Program-made: the position numbers and the translations under genes
The notes under the pieces: model-generated
The model's input: the letters and a program-made list of their open reading frames with translations, nothing else
Told to the model about the DNA's origin: nothing
The model's database searches: none
Source of the DNA: UTCFX2 sp963726375
GTDB lineage: Bacteria > Chloroflexota > Anaerolineae > Anaerolineales > UBA4823
Reading direction: 5' to 3'
Length of the DNA stretch: 64,000 nt
Assembly: GCA_963726375.1 (NCBI GenBank)
Contig: CAVSCE010000008.1
Span: 434,001-498,000, forward strand
Shown here: piece by piece, positions 50,101 to 58,962 of the stretch
Layout: each line of letters opens with the position of its first letter
Position numbering within the stretch: position 1 is the first letter of the stretch

Positions 50101-50749
50101 ACCGAGCGGATCGGGAAAAACCACCCTGGTTAATTTGTTCCTGCGATTCTGGGATTATCAGAGCGGCCAGATTCTCATTGATGGGTTGGATTTGCGCAGA
50201 TTTTCCCAGGACGATGTCCGCGCTCAAATCAGCATCGTCCCACAACAGGTATACCTTTTCAGCGCCAGCCTACGAGAGAATTTGCTCATAGCACGGCCTC
50301 AAGCTATGGAGGAGGATCTCGTTCGGGCAGCTCAGCAGGCCGGAATCCACGATTTTATCGTCGGTTTGCCGGATGGATTTGAAACCTGGGTTGGGGAACG
50401 TGGTGGGCGGTTGAGCGGCGGCGAGCGCCAGCGCATCGCCATCGCACGCGCGCTGCTCCGACCTGCACCACTGTTGATCCTCGATGAAGGCACCGCGGAT
50501 TTGGATCCGTTGAGAGAGCGGCAGATCCTGGGTTCCATCTTCGAAGCGAATAAAAACAGCTCGCTGCTTATGATCACCCACAGGCTGGTGGGAATGGAAG
50601 CGATGGATGAAATTCTCGTAATGGATAAGGGATGCGTCGTTGAACGCGGAAATCATGCCGAGCTGCTGTCTTTGGGCGGGATGTATGCGGCTTTATGGGA
50701 TGCCCAAAAACTGCGAGATGCGCTGGAGGATGATAGGTTAATTTCTTAA
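47126..50749 (+). CDS. cydDC: Fused CydD-CydC-type ABC exporter
   Basis: 1,207 residues containing two complete ABC exporter halves in one chain. The first half (about 1-575) has six helices, Walker A GPSGSGKST, signature LSGGEAQRIALARAF and Walker B LVILDEATAHLD. The second (about 620-1207) has Walker A GPSGSGKTT, signature LSGGERQRIAIARAL and Walker B LLILDEGTADLD. Similarity in layout to CydD followed by CydC (LARQGRVALLTSIGLGTLAG; GLLATSAYIISTAALHPSI in the second half) suggests the thiol exporter needed for cytochrome bd assembly. No cydAB genes are in the window, so this role is inferred. The gene overlaps the convergent gdpd by 12 bases. Confidence 0.87.
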   Translation: MHLEPRLLRLARQGRVALLTSIGLGTLAGALAIPQARFLSQIINQIFLKASLMAEVSAMLAFLLVVLTLRIALNWGGDLAAQSAARRIKRLLRKEIIERLNKTGPAYTSGEQSGELTQTFVEGVESIDPYFSQYLPGLALAALTPLIILIFVFQIDVLSGVVFLLTAPLIPFFMSLIGSLAQTLTQSQWKTLSRLSAYFLDVLQGLTTLKILGRSKEQTVQIAEASELFRKTTMNVLRVTFLSALTLEMVSTLSTAVVAVEIGLRLLYARITFEQALVILLLAPEYYQPLRSLGARFHAGMSGVEAARRIFELLGEPVEGIIGREPARAKLFKEDAPSLQQTIKQSIRFADVAVSYEEGRPALKGVSFDLRSGERLGLVGPSGSGKSTIAAMLLRFVNPEQGAITVDDQPIDQIPARNWRKKVAWVPQHPKLFDDTIAANIRLGNPGANMDAVVAAAKQAEADEFIQAFPLAYETRIGEGGVRLSGGEAQRIALARAFLKDAELVILDEATAHLDWQTETYLQRGIERLLENRTALIIAHRLKTVQKADRVIVLEEGEIRQEGSHAELFDQEGLYRSLCLAAEQSSWRKGLAQFERIEPIPDRAVVSLQSETQPIRAVKKRGNRLLVFFRLIRMAVGIWKSALISVFAGAATVLSSVGLLATSAYIISTAALHPSIALLQVPIVAVRFFGITRGLFRYAERYFSHQATFQLLARLRVWFYQALEPLAPARLMRYQSGDLLARILGDIQSLENFYVRALAPPLSALLGLFAVFLFVSTFDLGLALVLLVFWAIAGLVAPIAALRLGRAAGGRFIACRGKLSGQMVEYVQGLADLQVYDLEGRFARRLAAGAEELASTQQQISRLGSTQTAFTGLMANLGMWCLLVMTIPLISSGQIQGVYLAALVMTALTSFEAVSPLPAAAQFMESNLQSAFRLFEIADAEPEVHDPDIPLSIPSCRSLRVENLSFSYPGGRPVLSGLTFDLPVGKRMAIVGPSGSGKTTLVNLFLRFWDYQSGQILIDGLDLRRFSQDDVRAQISIVPQQVYLFSASLRENLLIARPQAMEEDLVRAAQQAGIHDFIVGLPDGFETWVGERGGRLSGGERQRIAIARALLRPAPLLILDEGTADLDPLRERQILGSIFEANKNSSLLMITHRLVGMEAMDEILVMDKGCVVERGNHAELLSLGGMYAALWDAQKLRDALEDDRLIS

Positions 50750-51538
50750 AACTTCAGCCAGCCTGTCTGGAAAATCGGTCATAATTCCATCTACTCCCCA
50801 ATCGATTAGACGCTGCATATCAGCCTTTTCATTTACCGTCCAAATATGCACAAGGATTCCACGAGCATGGGCAGCTCGAATAAATCGAGGAGTCACGATT
50901 TTCAAACGTCCGTTTGTTTCGGGGATCTGGAAAGCATGCGCCTGGGAATGAAAGCTTCGATCCAGAAAAATGTGTTCCATCAATAGAAAGCGGCGAATTT
51001 CCGAGACTCCAGCTGCTGTCCGCGTCCTAGGACAAAGCCGTCGGAAGAGATTCAGCTGATGTGTGTGAAACGAGCCGACCACAACCTGTTCGAGTTTGTG
51101 AAAATCACTTAACAGCTTGCAGAGGCTATGTGTCACTTGCGGTTCTTTTGGCTTGATATCAATATTCAGACAGGCATTGGGGAAGGATTCGAAAACCTCC
51201 ACAAGGGTTGGAATAGCGATCCCCCGAGCGCGAAATGGGAAGCTATTCCCCCCGTCGTCTGTCCAAGTATACCCCGCGTCGAGCTGTTTGAGCTCAGAAA
51301 GGGAAAAATCCCGGATGAATCCCTTTCCATTGGTGGTTGAATCCACAAATGGGTCATGGCGGACAACCAGTGTGCCATCCGCGGTGGCGTGGATATCCAT
51401 CTCCAGCAAATCGGCGCCAGCAGCAAGGGCTTTTTTAAAAGCATATATCGTGTTCGAAGGCCATTGCCCTTCACCGCCTCGATGGGCGATCAGCAGTACG
51501 CCGTTGTTAGGAGACGAATCGACCGTTTTTGTAAACAA
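50738..51538 (-). CDS. Glycerophosphodiester phosphodiesterase
   Basis: 266 residues. GDPD signatures: IAHRGGEGQWPSNTIYAFKKAL, LEMDIHATADGTLVVRHD (metal and acid-base residues), LNIDIKPKE, VVGSFHTHQLN and HIWTVNEKADMQRLIDWGVDGIMTDFP. It hydrolyses glycerophosphodiesters to glycerol-3-phosphate and an alcohol. No signal peptide, so cytoplasmic. The start overlaps the end of the M29 gene by 32 bases (ATG 51538); a later start is possible but would cut close to the catalytic HRGG. Confidence 0.94.
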   Translation of the reverse strand: MFTKTVDSSPNNGVLLIAHRGGEGQWPSNTIYAFKKALAAGADLLEMDIHATADGTLVVRHDPFVDSTTNGKGFIRDFSLSELKQLDAGYTWTDDGGNSFPFRARGIAIPTLVEVFESFPNACLNIDIKPKEPQVTHSLCKLLSDFHKLEQVVVGSFHTHQLNLFRRLCPRTRTAAGVSEIRRFLLMEHIFLDRSFHSQAHAFQIPETNGRLKIVTPRFIRAAHARGILVHIWTVNEKADMQRLIDWGVDGIMTDFPDRLAEVLRN

Positions 51539-52613
51539 GTTCTTGATCCAACAGGATTTCGGAATCCTGGCGGATATCGCAGATCATATCCCAATGAATT
51601 GAACTCTTGTTCTTGCTGCCGGTTTCGGGATAGCCTGCTCCAGCTGCAATGTGGAAGCTGCCGCCGATTTTTTCGTCCAACAGGATATTCTTTGAGAACT
51701 GGTTGATCTGGTAATTCAGCCCGATCGCAAATTCTCCCAGGTAACGTGCTCCAGGGTCAGAATCTAGAAGCCGAAGCAGAAAATCCTGGTTTTTGGCGGC
51801 GGTGGCTTTTACAATCTTGCCTTCTTTGAAATGAAGCTCAATCCCTTCGACCAGGCTTCCAAAGTGGACAGCAGGAAATGTGAAGCGCACCCATCCGTTG
51901 ACCGATTCCTCGACTGGACCGGTGAAGATCTCGCCATCAGGCATGTTTGTATGGCCGCAGGCATTCATAAAATGCCGGTCTTTGATGGAAAGGGAGAGAT
52001 CAACATTTGGGCCTCTGACCACGACTTTGTCATGGCCATTCATGAAGTCAGCAAACCGCTGCTGGTCGCGTTCCACCCCCTGCCAGTAAGCGACCGGATC
52101 AGGAGTGTGCGCGTCGGCGTGACAGGACCTGAAAAAGAAGTCGGAAAAAGCCTCATAACCCATTTCGGCTTCAATCGCGTGAGCGTGGGTTGGGAAGATC
52201 GTGCTCATCCAGCGCAGCGAACCGTTTGCGCCGCGAGTGAACTGGGCGGCGATCAGCGAGCTGATTGCCTTCTGGAAACGAGAAAGACGCTGAGGATTGA
52301 TCCCACTCATGAAGCGTGTATTTTGGCTGGCAGGAAGTTTCAGCAGTACGTCGAACTCTTCAAAAGCCATTTGGTGGAAGAGAGGAACAAAGTCCAGGTT
52401 CTCGTCTCGGGCGTTGGCAAAAAGAAGCTCTTCTTGATCAGGCAAATCCATCAGGACATGAGGGTAGGCACCTATTCGCAAGATCTGGCTGTAAAGCTCC
52501 TGGATCATCGGGACTGCAGCAACGGAGGACAGGATCGCCACACGATCACCAGGCATAATCTTCGTGGAGTACTCGACAAGAATTCGGGCGAAATTTTGAT
52601 AACGGATGTCCAT
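51507..52613 (-). CDS. M29 family aminopeptidase
   Basis: 368 residues, the normal size for AmpS/aminopeptidase T. The family features are seen: GDRVAILSS at the N-terminus, a middle GPNVDLSLSIKDRHFMNACG with MPDGEIFTGPVEESVNG, and the metal-binding segment EGIELHFKEGKIV, YLGEFAIGLN and SSIHWDMICDI. The enzyme removes N-terminal residues from peptides with two bound metal ions in the cytoplasm. Start ATG 52613. It is likely co-transcribed with the phosphodiesterase downstream. Confidence 0.92.
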   Translation of the reverse strand: MDIRYQNFARILVEYSTKIMPGDRVAILSSVAAVPMIQELYSQILRIGAYPHVLMDLPDQEELLFANARDENLDFVPLFHQMAFEEFDVLLKLPASQNTRFMSGINPQRLSRFQKAISSLIAAQFTRGANGSLRWMSTIFPTHAHAIEAEMGYEAFSDFFFRSCHADAHTPDPVAYWQGVERDQQRFADFMNGHDKVVVRGPNVDLSLSIKDRHFMNACGHTNMPDGEIFTGPVEESVNGWVRFTFPAVHFGSLVEGIELHFKEGKIVKATAAKNQDFLLRLLDSDPGARYLGEFAIGLNYQINQFSKNILLDEKIGGSFHIAAGAGYPETGSKNKSSIHWDMICDIRQDSEILLDQELVYKNGRFVS

Positions 52614-52824
52614 GATTCATCAACCTTTATGTCCAGTATGAGGATAGAATTTTCATATGATACCGATAATTATAGTATCTTCTCTGCAGAAAAAAACTTG
52701 GCAAACCCATAAGATATTAAGAAAGTGTTAAACCGCACAATTATATCACAGGCATTTTTATGCGCTATAATCCTCGTTGCGATTTTTGTTAATAAGACCA
52801 GAACCTGGATCCAATGGTTGGGAT

Positions 52825-54041
52825 ATGAAACAAATCTTACAAAACCTAAAAAATGGGGAGACGCTCGTCATCGACACACCGATCCCAACGCCTCAAAAGG
52901 GCGAAGCTTTGGTGCGCACTGCCGCGTCGCTTGTTTCAGCGGGTACTGAGCGGATGGTAGTTGAATTCGCCGGGAAATCATTGGTTGGAAAAGCCCGGTC
53001 TCGGCCAGACCTTGTCCGTCAGGTACTGGATAAAACACGCCGAGAAGGTCTGCTGACCACGCTTGATGCAGCCTTTGGTCGGCTGGACCAGCCAATGGCG
53101 CTGGGATATTCGTCAGCCGGAACGATTGTCGCTCTGGGCGAAGGGTTAACGGGATTTCGCGTAGGTCAGCGTGTAGCCTGCGGTGGAGGAGGCTTTGCGG
53201 TCCATGCAGAGTACGCCTGCATTCCGGAGAACTTGCTGGTACGGCTTCCTGATCATGTTGATTTTGAGTCGGCCGCGTTCACGACACTCGGTGCAATCGC
53301 CCTGCATGGATTTCGGCTCGCGGAAGTTCAGATCGGCGAGCGAGTTGCAGTGATCGGGTTGGGTCTTCTAGGTCTGCTTGCGGTCGGAATTGCGAGGGCT
53401 GCAGGCTGCCAGGTATTTGGCGTCGATCTAGATCCTCGAGCGGGTGACCCTGGCAGAGAATCTGGGCGCTGCTCGCGGTCGGTCGCGATCAGGCGGTCGA
53501 GGCAGCGCTGAGCTTCACCCAGGGGCGAGGCTGCGACGCGATCTTGATCTGCGCTGATACGCCATCAGACGATCCGGTTGAGCTGGCGGGCGCAATTGCA
53601 CGAGATCGAGCGCGTGTGATCGCAGTTGGAGCCGTTGGATTGCAGCTTCCACGCAAAGTGTATTATGAGAAGGAGCTGACCTTTCTTAATTCCCGGTCCT
53701 ACGGTCCAGGTCGATATGACCCGGTGTATGAAGAAGGCGGAGCTGATTATCCTATCGGTTATGTGCGCTGGACGGAAGGCCGAAACCTGGAATCGTATGT
53801 CGAACTGCTTGCAGAGCGAAGGGTAAATGTTGAGCCTCTGATCACCCACCGATATCCGATTGAAAGGGCACCCGAGGCTTATGATTTGATCACCTCAAAG
53901 AATAGCGAGGCGTTTCTTGGGGTGCTCCTGACATATCCCAAGGACCAAGATGAGATACCTTCTGATCATGCTGGAAGCAGGCTGGTTCAATTATCGCCGG
54001 AGGTGGAGGCGCCCGCCAAAAAGACAGCGGGAGTCGGGTGA
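52825..54041 (+). CDS. Zinc-type medium-chain dehydrogenase (frameshifted), bi-domain oxidoreductase N-half
   Basis: About 405 residues with compensating shifts near 53436 and 53480. GroES-like part: VSAGTERMVVEFAGKSLVGKARSRPDLVRQVLD, which marks the dehydrogenases found in polysaccharide clusters. The Rossmann part has IGLGLLGLLAVGIARAAGC. The usual zinc-binding cysteine set is not evident (no GHE-type motif), so catalysis may be zinc-independent. Its end overlaps the Gfo/Idh gene by four bases. In many bacteria these two are one protein of about 700 residues; here a TGA/GTG junction separates them unless that too is an error. Confidence 0.78.
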
Positions 54042-55023
54042 AATTAGGCGTATTGGGAGCTGGCAACTTTGCGACTGCGGTGATGCTGCCGGCATTGCAG
54101 AAAATCCCAGAAATAGAGCCGATCGGGATTGCGTCGGCTTCGGGGATGAACGCCCGCTATGCAGCCGGACGATTTCGGTTTTCAGTACGCGACCAGCGAA
54201 GATGTGAAAATCATTGATGATCCGCAGATCAATACGCTGGCAGTGCTGACGCGCCACAACCTGCATGCCCGGCAGGTGATTGCAGGTCTCCAGGCAGGAA
54301 AATCCGTCTTTTGTGAGAAACCGCTTGCAATAAATATTGTCTGAATTGGAGGAAGTGAGTCAGGCTTTGCTGGATGCTCAGTCATTGCCTGTTCCGCCGC
54401 TGCTCACGGTAGGATATAACCGCAGGTTTGCACCATATTCACAAAAGATCAAAGCCTTCATGGATGAGCGCGCAGAGCCGCTCTTCATCCAATACAGGGT
54501 GAACGCAGGTTTCATCCCACTCAATCATTGGACACATGATCTGGAGCAAGGCGGCGGTCGGCTCGTTGGAGAAGGATGCCATTTTATCGATTTCTTGATT
54601 TTTATGGTCGGAGCTGTGCCCGCTCGAGTGAGCGGTTTTGGCTTGCCGGACGCCGGTCGTTATCAGAATGATAACTTCTCTCTCACATTTGAATTTCCGG
54701 ACGGCTCTTTAGGCAACCTCAGCTATCTGGCAAACGGTGATAAAGCTTTTCCAAAAGAGCGGGTAGAAGTCTTTTGCGGTGGACGGGTAGCCGTTTTGGA
54801 CGATTTCCGTTCGGTCGAGCTGGTTGACAAAGGAAGGCGGAGCGATGCCCACTCGCGCCTGCGGCAGGACAAGGGCCACCGCGCCGAATGGGAGGCATTT
54901 GTCGCAGCGGTCTGCGCCGGCGGCCCTCCAACCATCCCATATGACCAGATTTTTGGAGGAATGAAGGCAACATTTGCTTCGCTTGAAGCGCTGCGTTCAA
55001 ACGCTACCGTAATCATCGACTAA
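54038..55023 (+). CDS. Gfo/Idh/MocA family oxidoreductase (frameshifted)
   Basis: About 328 residues when shifts near 54172 and 54341 are corrected. The N-terminal Rossmann fold has LGVLGAGNFATAVMLPALQ, and the catalytic EKPLA motif is seen (FCEKPLAI). The C-terminal half has YNRRFAPYSQKIKAFM, HDLEQGGGRLVGEGCHFIDFL and a terminal GGMKATFASLEALRSN. These NAD(P)-dependent enzymes act on sugars or sugar nucleotides. Together with the gene before and the heparinase-like and glycosyltransferase genes after, it fits an exopolysaccharide or cell-surface glycan locus. Confidence 0.84.
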
Positions 55024-55029
55024 GAACAA

Positions 55030-55059
55030 ACCAGGGCAATTCATAGAAACAGCCCTGGT
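55030..55059. terminator. Hairpin between convergent genes
   Basis: Arms accagggc (55030-55037) and gccctggt (55052-55059) form a perfect 8-bp stem with a 14-base loop, starting seven bases after the oxidoreductase stop. T-rich sequence follows farther on (tgttttgcagttttattt). Confidence 0.65.
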
Positions 55060-55093
55060 CCAATGTTTTGCAGTTTTATTTCAGGTCAGGGGG

Positions 55094-55585
55094 TCAGTAG
55101 ATCATGCGTGTGAGCCAGTACTTTTGGAACAAGTAGGCATTTTCAGGTACGGGGAATGGGATAAATTTCCACATCGACGGCTCACCGATCGCCTTCGGGC
55201 AGGAGTGTTTGAATCCGCAAGGCAGCACGACTATGCGGATATCCCGTTTGGCGATCAGGATGTTGGGTTTTGGAACTTCGCACTTATAACCGTAGACTGG
55301 ATCATATGTCTGGATGTAAAGGACCTGCATTGCATAGCAGTCTTTTTGAATGTCAAATACCTTGACTGTCGGTACTTCTCTTGATCCTTCAGGGACAGTT
55401 AAGTAGTAAAACTGACCTTCAATATAATCCTTTGAAGTGAAACATTCCTTATCGCTTGAAGAAAGCTGAATAGCGATATCCGATTTGGATTTATTGATCA
55501 CGGTAAGCCGGATCGTTTCTATAGGAAGCTTTGCCCCAATCAGTAGAAGTGAGAGCAATGAGATGAGGATGCTGATTTTTTTCAT
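55094..55585 (-). CDS. Secreted or membrane-anchored Cys-containing protein, unknown
   Basis: About 163 residues from the ATG at 55585 (an upstream in-frame start at 55645 adds 20 atypical residues). A hydrophobic N-terminus (KKISILISLLSLLLIG) is a signal peptide or anchor without a lipobox. The mature part has five cysteines (in KECFTSK, KDCYAMQ, GYKCEVPK and LPCGFKHSC). No family is recognised. It is encoded against the direction of the glycan genes on both sides. Confidence 0.62.
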   Translation of the reverse strand: MKKISILISLLSLLLIGAKLPIETIRLTVINKSKSDIAIQLSSSDKECFTSKDYIEGQFYYLTVPEGSREVPTVKVFDIQKDCYAMQVLYIQTYDPVYGYKCEVPKPNILIAKRDIRIVVLPCGFKHSCPKAIGEPSMWKFIPFPVPENAYLFQKYWLTRMIY

Positions 55586-55744
55586 TCCTGTCGTCCTGGA
55601 ACCGACATTGATAACCATCAAGATTTTTCCAGCTAAATATATCATGATTTTAGATGGTTGTGAAAGACAGACAGCAACCCATTTGATCCGTTGAATTTAT
55701 GCTATCATCATGGAATGGGAGAAAGAGGAAAGATTGTTTCCAAC

Positions 55745-57730
55745 ATGGCTCGTTGGCGAATCCTGATGAGTGCGCTTGTCGAGCTGGGTCCCCGACAGCT
55801 GGCCGGTTATGGGCTTTATCGATTGGGCATATACAGCGGTCATTACCGACGGATTTTTTCTAACAACGAACCTTCATTGTCAGCAGGGCAGAGTTACAGG
55901 CTGGCGTCTCTACTTCCCTTGCCGAGGAGCGAGAGCTTGATCGAGGTTCTGGGGCATCCAGGCAAAGATGCCGTCATCGCAGCCGCAGATGATGTCGTCG
56001 CCGGCAAGGTCCGCCTTTTTGGGGGGACACCAGTCTCGCTGGATCTGCGCCCTCCTCAGCCCCTCCGACACTGGACGGAATATGAGCCAGGAACCAGGAG
56101 CGGCGTTTTTCAGGATGTCAAGATCATCTGGGAACCAGCCAGATTAGGATGGGCGATCCTGTTAGGTCGTGCATACGTAATAAGTAAAGAGGAGCGCTAT
56201 GCAGAGGCCTTCTGGAAACTATTAGAGGATTTTCTGGACGCTAACCCGCCGTACCTGGGCTGGAACTGGGTTTCAGCCCAAGAAGCAGCCTTGCGGCTTT
56301 TGGCGATGGCTTACTGCTGGAGCGTCTTTGCTGGTTCGGAGTGTTCTTCGGATGAGCGGGCTGGGATGCTGGCGTCGGCGGTGGTGCAGCATGCCCGGCG
56401 GATTCCTCCTACAATGGTCTACGGGCGCTCCCAAAACAATAATCATTTGTTGAGTGAAGCTGCGGGATTGTTCACGGCTGGCTTGTTGCTTCCTGAACAT
56501 CCATTGGCAGAGGATTGGCGGGAGACCGGATGGCGCTGGTTTGAACGCGGGATCGCTGCCCAGATTTCGGAAGAAGGTGTGTATTCCCAGCATAGCGCGA
56601 ATTATCATCGCCTGATGCTGCAACTTGCACTTTGGATGGATGCTCTGGCGCGGGCGAGCGAGCGTTCCTTCTCGGCGAAATCCAGGGAACGGCTTGGTGC
56701 GGCGACTTGCTGGCTTATCGAACTCATGGATTATAAAAGTGGAAGCCTGCCGAACCTCGGGCCAAATGACGGCGCCTATATCCTGCCGTTTACTATGCTG
56801 GCTTTCGAAGATTACCGACCCGTGATACAGTCTTCTGCCGCTGCGTTCCTGGGCTGCAGGATACTGGACAGCGGACCATGGGACGAGATGGCGCTCTGGT
56901 TTGGACTGCAACCGCATCCAACCGATCATGGAGATATTCTGCAGGAGCAGCACGTTAGCTCGCCAATCGTGTTGAAATCAAGCGATAAGAAATCCTGGGC
57001 TTATTTTCGGACTGCCCGGTTCACCGGTAGGCCGGGCCATGCTGACCAGCTTCATCTTGACCTTTGGTGGAAGGGGATGAATATTGCTGTCGATCCAGGG
57101 ACTTATCTCTATAATGCACCCCCACCCTGGGATAATGCGCTGGCGAGCAGCGATGTGCACAATACAGTGACTGTGGATGGTCGCGATCAGATGCAGCGGA
57201 TTGGCCGATTTCTTTTTCTGCATCGAGCCCAGGCAAGCCTGCTTGAATTAAAGACTGAAAGTCCAGAAGACCAGATGGTGACTGCTCAGCATGACGGGTA
57301 CCGAAGCATGGGTCTGACGCACCGCCGGACGCTGAAAACCTCAGGCGACGGTTGGCTTGTTGAAGACGAAATTCAGCAGGCTCGGGGCAATTCGAAATCC
57401 GAGATTTATTCGGCTTGTTTGCATTGGCTCGTTCCGGACTGGCCATGGGTAATCGATAAAAAAGGCAGCATATTCCTGCTAAGGCTTGATTCTCCCTGCG
57501 GACAGATCAGACTGCTGCTTCAGGCGATCCCAGCGGAAAACGCAGCTTCACCTGGGATAAAGGTCCAGATTGTCCGCGCCGGGGAGCTGCTCTATGGGGA
57601 TGGAACTGTGAAACCTGTATGGGGTTGGAATTCGAAGTACTACAACGAAAAATTACCAGCGTTATCTGTGAGACTGAGCCAGAGCGGTGCTTGCCCGCTG
57701 AAATTCTTCAGTGAATGGAAATTGGGCTGA
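55745..57730 (+). CDS. Heparinase II/III family protein (alginate lyase-like)
   Basis: About 661 residues. An N-terminal alpha/alpha toroid region (RPPQPLRHWTEYEPG, WNWVSAQEAALRLLAMAYCW, SQNNNHLLSEAAGLF, SEEGVYSQHSANYHRLML) contains the Asn-Asn-His-Leu and Tyr-x3-His motifs of the polysaccharide lyase fold. The C-terminal heparinase II/III domain has GHADQLHLDLWWKG and HNTVTVDGRDQM. No signal peptide is seen. In such clusters this protein may process glycans during synthesis. The start is uncertain: ATG 55745 is preferred because MARWRILMSALVELGPRQLAGY starts like relatives; ATG 55715 is possible. Confidence 0.86.
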   Translation: MARWRILMSALVELGPRQLAGYGLYRLGIYSGHYRRIFSNNEPSLSAGQSYRLASLLPLPRSESLIEVLGHPGKDAVIAAADDVVAGKVRLFGGTPVSLDLRPPQPLRHWTEYEPGTRSGVFQDVKIIWEPARLGWAILLGRAYVISKEERYAEAFWKLLEDFLDANPPYLGWNWVSAQEAALRLLAMAYCWSVFAGSECSSDERAGMLASAVVQHARRIPPTMVYGRSQNNNHLLSEAAGLFTAGLLLPEHPLAEDWRETGWRWFERGIAAQISEEGVYSQHSANYHRLMLQLALWMDALARASERSFSAKSRERLGAATCWLIELMDYKSGSLPNLGPNDGAYILPFTMLAFEDYRPVIQSSAAAFLGCRILDSGPWDEMALWFGLQPHPTDHGDILQEQHVSSPIVLKSSDKKSWAYFRTARFTGRPGHADQLHLDLWWKGMNIAVDPGTYLYNAPPPWDNALASSDVHNTVTVDGRDQMQRIGRFLFLHRAQASLLELKTESPEDQMVTAQHDGYRSMGLTHRRTLKTSGDGWLVEDEIQQARGNSKSEIYSACLHWLVPDWPWVIDKKGSIFLLRLDSPCGQIRLLLQAIPAENAASPGIKVQIVRAGELLYGDGTVKPVWGWNSKYYNEKLPALSVRLSQSGACPLKFFSEWKLG

Positions 57731-57737
57731 CAATTTT

Positions 57738-58962
57738 ATGCATATCTTGTTGATTCATCAAGCATTTGTCGCACTCGATGAACCCGGCGGGACGCGACAT
57801 CACGAACTGGCTCGTTTCCTGGTGAAGCGCGGCCATAAGGTGACGATCATCGCCAGCCCAATCAGTTATTTAACCGGCCAGCTTCATGTCGCAGCGGCTC
57901 AGAACCAGCTGGATCCAGAAGAATCCGGAATCACGATTATTCGAGCCTATACCTATGCAGCCCTGCACCGCAGCTTTGTTCACAGAGTGTTCAGCTTTTT
58001 GTCTTTCATGTTTTCATCCTTTTGGACAGGGATAAAAGTGCGCGAAGTGGACCTCGTCTGGGGTACTTCACCGCCGATTTTTCAGGGCGCAGCTGCCTGG
58101 GCTCTGGCGGCTTAAAAAGAAACCGTTCCTCTTCGAAATCCGAGATCTCTGGCCGGCATTTGCGATTGACGTGGGCGTATTGCGCAATCCAGTTTTGATC
58201 CGTCTATCCCTTTGGCTGGAGCGTTTCCTTTACCGACATGCTGATCAGGTGATCGTGAATTCGCCGGGATTTGTGGATCATGTCAAAGCACATGGCGCTC
58301 GAGATGTTATGGTGGTCCCCAATGGCGTGGACGCCAGCATGTTTGATCCTTTCCTTACAGGTTCTGAATTTCGACAGGAATACGGCCTTCAAGGCCGATT
58401 TCTTGCGATGTATGCAGGTGCGCATGGGATGTCGAATGACCTAAAAATTGTGCTTAAAGCAGGGCGTGTTCTGCAAACACGTCCAGAGATTGCGATAGTC
58501 CTGGTTGGGGACGGAAAAGAAAAGCCAGAACTCCAGGCTTACGCAGCTGAGCTGGGATTAGACAACGTCATCTTCTTGCCGCCTGTGCCGAAATCAAAAA
58601 TGTCTCAGGCGCTGGCTGCATCGGATGTCTGTATTGCGATATTGAAACCTATCCCAATGTATGCGACTGTATATCCCAATAAGGTCTTCGATTATATGGC
58701 TGCCGGGCGTCCGGTCGTGCTCGCAATCGCCGGAGCGATCCGGAATGTAGTCGAGCAAGCAGGGTGCGGGATCTACGTTCAGCCAGGCGATCCGGTCGCT
58801 ATGGCTGAGGCGATCCAATCGATTGCTGACGACCGCGATCGGGCGCGCCGGATGGGATTGCAGGGCAGGGAATATGTTGAGAAATATTTCGACCGAAAAA
58901 GGCTGGCTGAGGAGCTTTCCAGCATTATCGAAGAGATGGGCGGAAAAGCTATTCTTCGGTGA
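57738..58962 (+). CDS. Glycosyltransferase family 4 (frameshifted)
   Basis: About 407 residues with one shift near 58109 in an A-run. The N-terminal domain begins HILLIHQAFVALDEPGGTRHHELARFL, the GT4 WbuB-like start. After the shift RDLWPAFAIDVGVL follows, then the nucleotide-sugar-binding domain: VVPNGVDASMF, YAGAHGMSNDLKIVL, LVGDGKEKPEL and YPNKVFDYMAAGRPVVLAIAG. The activity would be transfer of a hexose-type sugar to a lipid-linked glycan on the cytoplasmic face. The gene starts 7 bases after the heparinase-like gene and is probably co-transcribed. The end overlaps the convergent cyclase gene by 14 bases. Confidence 0.9.
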
